Shown here: positions 1 through 6,587 of the stretch, piece by piece
Numbering within the stretch: position 1 is the first letter of the stretch
How the letters are laid out: the number at the start of each line of letters is the position of its first letter
DNA from: Azonexus sp.
Lineage (GTDB): Bacteria > Pseudomonadota > Gammaproteobacteria > Burkholderiales > Rhodocyclaceae
NCBI RefSeq assembly: GCF_023150235.1
Contig: NZ_JAKLLH010000007.1
Coordinates: 1-64,000, forward strand
Direction: 5' to 3'
DNA: 64,000 nt
The notes under the pieces: model-generated
Databases searched by the model: none
What the model was told of the DNA's origin: nothing
What the model saw: the letters and a program-made list of their open reading frames with translations, nothing else
Translations under genes and position numbers: made by a program

Positions 1-484
1 TGGTCAGTGCGGCGAGTTGGGCGGTGGTGAGATTCTGCAGCTGGCTGGCGGTGAGTGCGGCGACCTGGGCGGTCTTGAGTGCGGCGATCTCGTTGGTGGC
101 GAGGAGCGCGACCTGGGCGGTGGAGAGCGCGGCGATGGCGGCGGTGGAGAGTGCGGCGACCTGGGAGGTGGTCAGGGCGTCGAGCTGGGCACTGGTCAGG
201 CCGGTCACCTGCGCGCTGCTCAGCGTGCCGACCTGGCTGGTCTTGAGAACCGCGATTTCGCCGGTGGAAAACTCGTTGAGCTGTGCGATCGAGAGCGCCG
301 CGAGGGCGGCGGCGCTGAGCGAGACGACTTCCTGGGTGGTGAAGGCATTGGCCTGGGTGGTCGAGAGCGCGGCAATTTGCGCCGACGACAGTGCCTGCAC
401 GTCTTCCGTGCTCAGCGACGCGATCTGCTGCGTGCTTAGCGCGCCGATCTGCGTGGTCGTCATCCGCAATATGACCGAACTCAT
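1..484 (-). CDS. Octapeptide-repeat protein, N-terminal part (runs off the left edge)
   Basis: The minus-strand frame opens with ATG at 484, directly preceded by GGAGAGAAG, and stays open for 161 codons to the window edge. After MSSVILR, everything visible is 19 back-to-back octads in perfect register, consensus L-[ST]-T-x-[QE]-[IV]-x-A (for example LSTAQVAL, FSTGEIAV, LKTSQVGT). The DNA period is therefore 24 bases. Position 1 is Leu or Phe, position 6 is mostly Ile/Val/Leu, positions 2-3 are Ser/Thr/Ala and position 5 is mostly Gln or Glu, as expected for a capped helical turn or a solenoid rung. No signal peptide or membrane segment is visible. I do not recognise a named family. Short Ser/Thr-rich repeat tracts often belong to very large surface or secreted proteins, which is inference here. 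The C-terminal part, which would decide this, lies outside the window. The plus-strand open frames over the same DNA are shadows of the 24-base period. Confidence 0.8.
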   Translation of the reverse strand, partial: MSSVILRMTTTQIGALSTQQIASLSTEDVQALSSAQIAALSTTQANAFTTQEVVSLSAAALAALSIAQLNEFSTGEIAVLKTSQVGTLSSAQVTGLTSAQLDALTTSQVAALSTAAIAALSTAQVALLATNEIAALKTAQVAALTASQLQNLTTAQLAALT

Positions 485-513
485 CTTCTCTCCGCATGCC
501 CGGCGTTTTCGCC

Positions 514-629
514 TGGCAACCTCTCCGTACCGTCAACCGGCTGGCAAGCTTTGCCGTTTTGCCGCCGGGAATTTGCCGCCGTGTCTTTGCGCGCGCGGCG
601 CTTGCCGGCCAGCGGCGGCAATTTCCCGG
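514..629 (-). promoter_or_regulatory. Possible structured 5' leader of the octad gene (weak resemblance to a c-di-GMP-I aptamer)
   Basis: Read on the minus strand towards the octad gene, the leader contains GGCAAA, then GCAAAGC (554-548) and GGTTGCC (521-515). Short blocks like these, in this order, occur in cyclic-di-GMP-I (GEMM) riboswitches. The middle part does not fit the consensus cleanly and no clear expression platform is seen. The rest of the gap 485-750 shows no gene. This is a suggestion to test with a covariance model, not an identification. Confidence 0.22.
565..629. repeat. Long inverted repeat (17-bp arms, 31-base loop) upstream of the octad gene
   Basis: Arms 565-581 and 613-629 pair at 16 of 17 positions (CCGGGAATTTGCCGCCG against CGGCGGCAATTTCCCGG). 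The element lies in the 266-base gap between the octad gene and the Crp/Fnr gene. It could fold in RNA from either strand: as a terminator-like structure behind the Crp/Fnr gene, or in the leader of the octad gene. No T-run follows either arm, so a simple intrinsic terminator is unlikely. Confidence 0.7.
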
Positions 630-750
630 TGTCGCGGAATTAAGCGATTTTCATGCCAGATTGGATCGGAAAATGGTGCGGAGTGGCGATGCGGCAATGT
701 GCTGCTCGCCAGGGGGTAATGTCCAGCCAGGGGGCTGGCGGAGTGCTGCC

Positions 751-1446
751 TCAGCCTTCGTGTTTCTTCAGATTGGCGACGCAGGGGACATGGATGCGAC
801 GCCCTTCGACGACGATCAGTCCGTCTTCGCTCAATTCGTGCAGGATGCGCGAGAAGTGTTCCTGGGTCAGGTTGAGGCGCGAGGCGATGATGCCCTTGTT
901 GGTCGGCAGGGTGATGACCACGTTTCTGCCATGTCCGTCATGTTCCGGTAGTTCGCGCAGCAGGTAGCCGATGATGCGCTGCTTGCCCGAATGCAGCGAA
1001 TAGGATTCGACGTCGTTCATCAACTGATGCAGGCGCATCGCCATGCCGGCCAGCATCTTGCGGCAGAGGTTGTGGTCGCGCGCCAGTTCGTCGAAGACGG
1101 CGTTCTTGGAAATATGCAGCAGCAGCGAGTCGGTCAATGCCTGGGCAAAAACGATGTAGGGCTTGTCCATGAACATCACCGCCTCGCCAAAGCTGTGTCC
1201 CTGGCTGAGGATTTCGACTACCTTCTCGGTCCCCTGCGACGAGGTGAAGGCGAGCTTGATCTGACCATAAACGATGAGATGGAAACCGTTGCAGGGATCG
1301 CCCTTGTGAAAGAGGATTTCACCCTTGCCGGCGTTGACCTCGCGCGTTCCCCGGGCGATGCGGGCGATTTCATCCGGTGCCAGACCGTTGAAGAGGGGAA
1401 TGTTGGCGAGGAGAGCTTCGATATTGATCGGTTGTGAATTCGGCAT
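751..1446 (-). CDS. Crp/Fnr-family transcriptional regulator (DNR-like)
   Basis: A 231-residue regulator of the Crp/Fnr superfamily, with an N-terminal cyclic-nucleotide-like beta-barrel (about residues 15-130), a long dimerisation helix and a C-terminal winged helix (about 155-225) whose recognition helix reads LTQEHFSRIL. It lacks the N-terminal cysteine set that holds the Fe-S cluster of Fnr; its few Cys residues are scattered. That fits the DNR/NnrR-type regulators that respond to NO through heme. It is the last gene of the nor region, 75 bases after norD on the same strand, so control of NO reductase is the natural inference. I chose the ATG at 1446 (MPNSQPIN); a longer frame to 1503 would need a TTG start and adds non-conserved sequence. 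Confidence 0.85.
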   Translation of the reverse strand: MPNSQPINIEALLANIPLFNGLAPDEIARIARGTREVNAGKGEILFHKGDPCNGFHLIVYGQIKLAFTSSQGTEKVVEILSQGHSFGEAVMFMDKPYIVFAQALTDSLLLHISKNAVFDELARDHNLCRKMLAGMAMRLHQLMNDVESYSLHSGKQRIIGYLLRELPEHDGHGRNVVITLPTNKGIIASRLNLTQEHFSRILHELSEDGLIVVEGRRIHVPCVANLKKHEG

Positions 1447-1521
1447 GGACGGGCTGATTAATCCGAAGGGGGGTATCTTCGCACTCGACCGGAGAGGTGG
1501 CAACCCTGCTTGTGGCGTGGA

Positions 1522-3363
1522 TTACTGACGAGTGAGCTGGGCATAGAGCAAGGGGAGACGTTGTGGCAGTTCTTCAGGTTTGCGGATGACGCAAAAGCCG
1601 GCCGGGCCGAAAAGATAGGGTAGATAGGAGCCCGCCTCGCGGTCGATGGTGACGCAGAAGGGCATCAGACCCAGGCGTCGGGCTTCGTGCACGGCCATTC
1701 GCGTATCCTCGATGCCGTAGCGGGAGTCGTAGAGATCGAGGTCGTTCGGTTTGCCGTCGGTCAGGATCAGGAGCAGGCGGCGGCTTGCGGCTTGCTCGGC
1801 GAGGATGCCCGCCGCCTGCCGCAAGGCGGCACCCATGCGCGTGTAGAACCCCGGTTTGATGGCCAGGATACGGCCGCGAGCGGCGGCGTCGTAGCGTTGC
1901 TGAAAATCCTTGAGCAGATGGAAGCGGACATTCTGTCGACGCAGCGACGAGAAGCCGTAGATGCCGAAACGGTCGCCGGTGGCGGTCAAGGCTTCGGAAA
2001 AGAGGAGTAGCGAATCGCGGATGACGTCGATGATGCGATGCGTGTCGGAGATCGGTGCATCGGTGGACATCGACAGGTCGGCGAGCAGCAGGCAGGCGAG
2101 GTCGCGCTCGCAACGGGCCTGCGCCAGGTAGCCGCCGGTTTCCGGCGTATGGCCGCAGAGACGGTCGGCCTGATTGCGCACGCAGTTGTCGAGGTCGAGT
2201 TCCGGGCCGTCGGCCTGCGCCTTCAGCCAACGACGTTGCGGCGCCAGTGCGGCGAACTGGCCGCGCAGTTTTTTCGCGGTTGCCACCAGCGGGCCGGGGA
2301 GTGGCGCGGCTTCGGCATCCTGTGCCTGCATCGGGATCAGCAGGCAGTGTTTTTCCTGCATCAATTCCTTGCGGTAATCCCATTCCGGCAGGGCGATGCC
2401 GGGGCCGATCGGGGTGTCGTCCTCGGCCGCCGAGGGCAGGTCGAGATCGAATTTGACTCGCGATTTGCCGGCGTCGCCATCACGCATCAGCGACAAGCGC
2501 TCAAGGTCGCGGGCGGCATTCTGTGCGTCCAGATTCTCATCCTCGTCGAAGGCACGGTTCACGCGCACGTATTCAGCCCAGGTCGGCAGGCTTTCGGCCC
2601 GGAACATGGCCAGTACCGGTGTCTTGTTGTCCGGCTTTTCCACCTGTTCGGCCTTGTGTGCCTCCTTGCTGGCGTCGGTCTGGCTGCTACCTTCGGTCGG
2701 TAGCTGTTCGTCCGGGTCTTTACCCAGCGTTGCCACGGCCGGCTCATCGGCGGCAATCAGCCAGAGCACGACCGGTTGCGGTGGATGCGATTTGAGCGAG
2801 GTCAGAGGTGGCAGGCCGGCGACCGAACCCGGTTCGTTCAGTGCCGCGCGCAGGGCATTTTCCTGTGCCGCTTCGTCGGGCAGCATTTTATCGGGGAGCA
2901 TGCGGCAGGCGATGTGGGCCGCTACCAGGCGCCGGTAGCGCGGTACGAGGCCGGGGTAGCGTTCGAGGGCGGCAAGCGTGGCGTGCTGGTTGCGGATCAG
3001 CCAGCCGCGCCGGGGCGAGACGTCGCAGGCAGCCAGCGCGGCCAGCCAGAGGTAGAGATCGCGGTTGAGCGCCTTGTCGGGAAAAGCGGCAATTTCCGGC
3101 GGCAGGCGCAGCGTCTCGGCATCGCGCCGGGCTTGCGCCGCTTTCTCGCCGCTCCCGGCCAGGCGTTGCAGCCAGTGACGACGGGCGCCGTGGGCATCGA
3201 GGGTGGCGGCGGCTACATTGAGGCCGGGGTCGCCGCCAAAAGCACGGAACAGGATGCCGGCGGTTTTTTCGACTTCGACCAGCTTGACCGCTGCTTGCGG
3301 GTAATGGCCTCCGGCAGCCTTGGTGACCCAGTTGTGCCAGAGTTTGCCGATGAATTCTTCCAT
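1522..3363 (-). CDS. norD: Nitric oxide reductase activation protein NorD
   Basis: A 613-residue protein of the NorD family, needed to mature or activate the NorCB nitric oxide reductase together with the AAA+ protein NorQ. The C-terminal third is a von Willebrand factor A domain with a MIDAS motif (DLSMSTDA near residue 430) and the later LTDGKPNDLD strand. The middle is charged and low in complexity, as is usual for the family. Length is typical. It follows the membrane Fe-S protein with a 33-base gap on the same strand and shares the cluster with norQ (4822-5610). NorD and NorQ act as a cytoplasmic MoxR-VWA pair, probably in insertion of the non-heme iron of NorB (known for the family, not shown here). 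Confidence 0.93.
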   Translation of the reverse strand: MEEFIGKLWHNWVTKAAGGHYPQAAVKLVEVEKTAGILFRAFGGDPGLNVAAATLDAHGARRHWLQRLAGSGEKAAQARRDAETLRLPPEIAAFPDKALNRDLYLWLAALAACDVSPRRGWLIRNQHATLAALERYPGLVPRYRRLVAAHIACRMLPDKMLPDEAAQENALRAALNEPGSVAGLPPLTSLKSHPPQPVVLWLIAADEPAVATLGKDPDEQLPTEGSSQTDASKEAHKAEQVEKPDNKTPVLAMFRAESLPTWAEYVRVNRAFDEDENLDAQNAARDLERLSLMRDGDAGKSRVKFDLDLPSAAEDDTPIGPGIALPEWDYRKELMQEKHCLLIPMQAQDAEAAPLPGPLVATAKKLRGQFAALAPQRRWLKAQADGPELDLDNCVRNQADRLCGHTPETGGYLAQARCERDLACLLLADLSMSTDAPISDTHRIIDVIRDSLLLFSEALTATGDRFGIYGFSSLRRQNVRFHLLKDFQQRYDAAARGRILAIKPGFYTRMGAALRQAAGILAEQAASRRLLLILTDGKPNDLDLYDSRYGIEDTRMAVHEARRLGLMPFCVTIDREAGSYLPYLFGPAGFCVIRKPEELPQRLPLLYAQLTRQ

Positions 3364-3396
3364 GGTGACTCGCAGGGGGAGTGATGGTGGGGGCGT

Positions 3397-4392
3397 TCAG
3401 GCCTGGGGGGGCGCTTTTCCATGTTTGTCGCCGGCTTCTTGCCCCTCGGTTTTGACCAGGATCGAGAAGCCGGCTTCGTGCTTGCGGGCGTCGCTATCGG
3501 CCACCCAGCGCAGCAACTGGCCTTGCGGCTTGTCGCGATTGACCGTGGTGCAGGCGGAGATGCACTGTGCGCATTGGGTGCAGGCGAACATCCAGCGTTT
3601 GACGTTGCGTGGCTTGAGGCGCATCGGGCAGACGGCATCGCAGGCCGGGCCGTGGCCGTCGAGGCAATCGGCGCATTCGCTCAGCCGTTCGCGGTCGCAG
3701 CCGACGACCATCGCATTCTTGTTGGCGATCCAGGCAAAGCTCTGGAAGAGGCCGATGGCACAGGCGTAGCGGCAGAAGAGGTGGCGGGCGAAAAGGAATT
3801 CGAGACTGAGCACGGTAGTGGCCGCGATCAGGAAAATGATCTCGCCGCGGGTCAGTTCGCCATTGAGGAGGCCGGCATAGACGTGCAGCGGGGGCATCAG
3901 GTAAGTGAGTCCGACGACGGCCCAGGCGAAGGCGAAGGCTACGGCGGCGGGAACGACGGCGAACCAGTAGAGCCGGCTGCGCGGTGCCGGCGTACCGTCG
4001 GGTTCCCAGGGCGGGGTGCTCTTTTTGTCCCACAGCGAGTGCTTGCCGGTGGCGAACAGCATCAGCCGGTTGATGGTTTCGACGACTGAAAAATGTGGAC
4101 ATAGCCAGCCGCAGTAAAGACGACCCCACTTCCAGGCGACCAGGATGATCAGGGCCAGCGTGCCGAGCACCGGCAGGAAGAGGAAAAGAACGATGTTGCC
4201 GGCAGCGGCAAGCGGATGTGCAGTGCCGGCAATCAGTTCGTCGATGCCGAGATGCCAGGGGTAGGTCAGGAACCAGGCATGGCCGGCGACCAGGTCGTAA
4301 CGAAAGAGATCGAAGACCGGGGTCAGGGTAAACAGGGCAAAGAAGGCAATCTGCGCCAGCACCCGGGCGCGTTGCAGCGACGGCTTGTTCAT
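3397..4392 (-). CDS. Membrane-bound polyferredoxin (NapH/NosR/CcoG-like 4Fe-4S protein)
   Basis: A 331-residue integral membrane protein with about five hydrophobic segments. It has the YCGWLCP and CRYACAIG motifs typical of NapH, NosR and CcoG C-terminal modules, then two cytoplasmic cysteine clusters, CADC...CDAVCP and CTQCAQCISAC, that could hold two [4Fe-4S] clusters. The start at 4392 (MNKPSLQ) overlaps the stop of the upstream gene as ATGA; the longer frame reads shadow sequence. It sits between norQ and norD. An electron-transfer or maturation role around NO reductase is plausible but inferred. It is not NapH in the strict sense, because no other nap genes are near. Confidence 0.85.
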   Translation of the reverse strand: MNKPSLQRARVLAQIAFFALFTLTPVFDLFRYDLVAGHAWFLTYPWHLGIDELIAGTAHPLAAAGNIVLFLFLPVLGTLALIILVAWKWGRLYCGWLCPHFSVVETINRLMLFATGKHSLWDKKSTPPWEPDGTPAPRSRLYWFAVVPAAVAFAFAWAVVGLTYLMPPLHVYAGLLNGELTRGEIIFLIAATTVLSLEFLFARHLFCRYACAIGLFQSFAWIANKNAMVVGCDRERLSECADCLDGHGPACDAVCPMRLKPRNVKRWMFACTQCAQCISACTTVNRDKPQGQLLRWVADSDARKHEAGFSILVKTEGQEAGDKHGKAPPQA

Positions 4393-4811
4393 TTTGGTGT
4401 TTTTTCGCCGTCGACCGTGGGGCCGATCAGGGGATAGCGCCAGACCTGGCCGTTGAGCGCCTTGATCAGTGCGTACATGCCGAACAGGACCAGGGTCGAA
4501 TGGATGCAGGTGAAATAGAGGATGAGGGCAACCCAGGTCCATTCGGATTGCAGCCCACCGGCAAGGAGGATGATGCCGGAGAAGACGACGATGAGCAGAC
4601 CGCCCCAGAAGCTGACCCACGTCGCTTGCCTGAGGTGCTGGCGGGCGAGCGGCGGCGCCTCCTTTTCCAGTCGGAACCAGAGCAGGGCGAGAATGATGAA
4701 GGCCAGTCCGGGGATGACCAACAGGTTGAGCAGGAAGAGCGTTTCGGCAACGACGGCCAGACCTTGGCCGAGTTTTTCTTCCGGAATGCCGAAATCGTCT
4801 TCGCTGCTCAT
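4389..4811 (-). CDS. Small membrane protein of the nor cluster, function unknown
   Basis: A 140-residue protein with three predicted membrane spans (about residues 23-47, 65-88 and 93-117), an acidic cytoplasmic start (MSSEDDFG) and a conserved-looking C-terminal tail. It begins 10 bases after the norQ stop and overlaps the polyferredoxin gene by four bases (ATGA), so translational coupling is expected. I do not recognise a named family. The position suggests an accessory subunit of the Fe-S protein or of NO reductase assembly. Confidence 0.8.
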   Translation of the reverse strand: MSSEDDFGIPEEKLGQGLAVVAETLFLLNLLVIPGLAFIILALLWFRLEKEAPPLARQHLRQATWVSFWGGLLIVVFSGIILLAGGLQSEWTWVALILYFTCIHSTLVLFGMYALIKALNGQVWRYPLIGPTVDGEKTPK

Positions 4812-4821
4812 GTTTGCGCGC

Positions 4822-5610
4822 TCAACGGCCGAAAGTGGCGTTGACGATTTCCATCAGGGCTTCGACTGTTTCCTCGTCGTCGGTCAGGCTCTCGACCAGC
4901 GCGGCGCGGCAGGCGACCGAAACGTCCATTCCCGACTTGATCAGGGTGGCCGCATAGACCAGCAGGCGGGTGCTGACCACTTCTTCGAGATCGCGGTCCT
5001 TGAGCGCGCGGAAGGCGCGGGCGATGCCGATCAGGCGCTTGGCGAGGTCGCCGTCGCAGCCGGTTTCGCCGATCAGGATCGAGGTTTCGCGCTCGGCCGA
5101 CGGGAAGTCGAAGCGCAGCGAGACGAAACGCTGGCGGGTCGAGGGCTTGAGGCCTTTGAGCAGGTTCTGGTAGCCGGGGTTGTAGGAGACGACCAGCATG
5201 AAGTTGGGCGGCGCCTCGAGCGTCTCGCCGGTGCGGTCGATCGGCAGGATGCGGCGGTCGTCGGCCAGCGGGTGGAGGACGACGGTGGTGTCCTTGCGCG
5301 CTTCGACCACTTCGTCGAGGTAGCAGATGCCGCCTTCGCGCACGGCGCGGGTCAGCGGACCGTCGGTCCAGTAGGTGCCGCTGCCGGAGATCAGGTGGCG
5401 GCCGACCAGGTCGGCGGCGGTCAGGTCGTCATGGCAGGCGACGGTGTACAACGGCAGCTTGAGACGGGCTGCCATGTGCGCGACGAAGCGGGTCTTGCCG
5501 CAGCCGGTCGGGCCCTTGATCAGCAGCGGCAGGTGCTCGCGGTAGGCGTGCTCGAACAGTGCGATTTCGTTACCGGAGGGTTCGTAGAAGGGCAGGGAGT
5601 GGTCGGACAT
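4822..5610 (-). CDS. norQ: AAA+ MoxR-type ATPase NorQ
   Basis: A 262-residue NorQ/NirQ/CbbQ-family ATPase. Walker A is GPTGCGKT (about residues 34-41), Walker B is ICYLDEV (about 95-101) and the sensor region reads VVSYNPGYQ. These proteins are hexameric cytoplasmic AAA+ remodellers that work with VWA partners, here NorD, to activate NorCB. The C-terminal CbbQ_C region (EEVVSTRLLVYAA) is present and the length is normal. Between this start and the norF stop lies a 43-base gap holding a copy of the GGTCGAC-type short element. Confidence 0.93.
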   Translation of the reverse strand: MSDHSLPFYEPSGNEIALFEHAYREHLPLLIKGPTGCGKTRFVAHMAARLKLPLYTVACHDDLTAADLVGRHLISGSGTYWTDGPLTRAVREGGICYLDEVVEARKDTTVVLHPLADDRRILPIDRTGETLEAPPNFMLVVSYNPGYQNLLKGLKPSTRQRFVSLRFDFPSAERETSILIGETGCDGDLAKRLIGIARAFRALKDRDLEEVVSTRLLVYAATLIKSGMDVSVACRAALVESLTDDEETVEALMEIVNATFGR

Positions 5611-5612
5611 GG

Positions 5613-5650
5613 ATTTTTACGGTCAACGCGAAAAAAAGGCAAAAAGGGGC
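5613..5650 (+). repeat. GTCGAC-type short dispersed element, copy A (diverged)
   Basis: TTTTTACGGTCAACGCG followed by A7, GGC, A5 and GGGG, filling the gap between norQ and norF. It matches the TTTTCACGGTCGAC core and A-rich right flank of the copies at 25229, 57161 and 59657. Confidence 0.5.
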
Positions 5651-5653
5651 GGA

Positions 5654-5944
5654 CTACTTCAGCGACAGCCAGTAGGCGAGCAGGATCAACCCGCCCACCA
5701 GCAGCATCCAGCCTTCGAGCAGAATGCGCCAGAGCCGGGGTGCGTGCCGCAGTTCCATGAAATCGAGGATCACCAGCCGGCCCTTGACGAAGGCGATCAG
5801 CAGCATGGCGATGATCGCGCCGGTGCCGGCGGCGCCGGTTTCGCCGAGATACCAGGTCAGGGCGGTGGCGGCGAGTAGTACCAGCCAGGCGCGATGGACG
5901 GGATTGGCGAGGAAAGAATGTTGCGAGGTAGGCATCGTGGACAT
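5654..5944 (-). CDS. norF: Nitric oxide reductase accessory protein NorF (cytochrome c oxidase subunit IV-like)
   Basis: A 96-residue protein with three hydrophobic segments, consistent with the NorF / cytochrome c oxidase subunit IV-like family. The ATG at 5944 (MSTMPTSQ) lies five bases after the norE stop, and a second ATG at 5935 is also possible. Upstream codons read into norE. NorE and NorF resemble oxidase subunits III and IV and are needed for full NorCB activity in Paracoccus (family knowledge). Confidence 0.8.
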   Translation of the reverse strand: MSTMPTSQHSFLANPVHRAWLVLLAATALTWYLGETGAAGTGAIIAMLLIAFVKGRLVILDFMELRHAPRLWRILLEGWMLLVGGLILLAYWLSLK

Positions 5945-5949
5945 GGGTA

Positions 5950-6543
5950 TCAGCGCATCACATAAACCAGGGGGAAGAGTACGATCCACAGCAGATCGAC
6001 CATGTGCCAGTAAGCGGCACCACTCTCCAGGCCGTTCGCGTCATGTGCGCCATAAACGCCTTTGCGTGACTGCTTCCACAAAACGCTGAGAATCACCATG
6101 CCGAGGATGACGTGCATGAAGTGGAAGAAGGTCAGTGAGATGTAGAACATGTAGAAAGTATTGGTCGACAGGGTGATGCCGGCACCGAACTTGTCTGCGT
6201 ATTCGTAGCATTTGACGCCGAGGAAACCGGCACCGCAGAGCCAGCCCAGGGCCAGGTGGCGGCTGATTGCGGCCTTGTCGTCACGATGCGCGGCCTGCAC
6301 GGCGAGCGCAACGAACCACGAACCGGTAATCAGCAGGACGGTGTTGATCCCGCCGGCAGTGAGATTCAGTGTCTGCTGGTAGAGGTTGAATTCCTCGACG
6401 TGATGGGTGCGGGCAAAGGCGTAAGCCGAGAAGAAGACGGAAAAGGCCAGCAACTCGGCGAGGATGAAAAACCAGATCGCAAGGTCGCCGGGAAGGCGGC
6501 GGGCGGGTTCCGTTGGGGAAGGGAGGATATTTTCTTCGGACAT
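5950..6543 (-). CDS. norE: Nitric oxide reductase accessory protein NorE (cytochrome c oxidase subunit III-like)
   Basis: A 197-residue membrane protein with five hydrophobic segments, of the heme-copper oxidase subunit III family in its short NorE form. Diagnostic stretches are LPGDLAIWFFILAEL near the N-terminus and FHFMHVILGM and YWHMVDLLWI near the C-terminus. The length is shorter than a true CoxC, as expected for NorE. It starts the second half of the split nor locus, 44 bases after the GGDEF-EAL gene on the same strand. Confidence 0.9.
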   Translation of the reverse strand: MSEENILPSPTEPARRLPGDLAIWFFILAELLAFSVFFSAYAFARTHHVEEFNLYQQTLNLTAGGINTVLLITGSWFVALAVQAAHRDDKAAISRHLALGWLCGAGFLGVKCYEYADKFGAGITLSTNTFYMFYISLTFFHFMHVILGMVILSVLWKQSRKGVYGAHDANGLESGAAYWHMVDLLWIVLFPLVYVMR

Positions 6544-6587
6544 GGGCGCATCTTAATGATCCACCCGTCAGACCAACTTGATCTGGC

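Noticed and set aside
24..719. Plus-strand open frames over the left end (231 and 140 codons)
   Set aside because: They are shadows of the 24-base period of the octad gene on the other strand; the minus-strand frame has the RBS and the coherent repeat.
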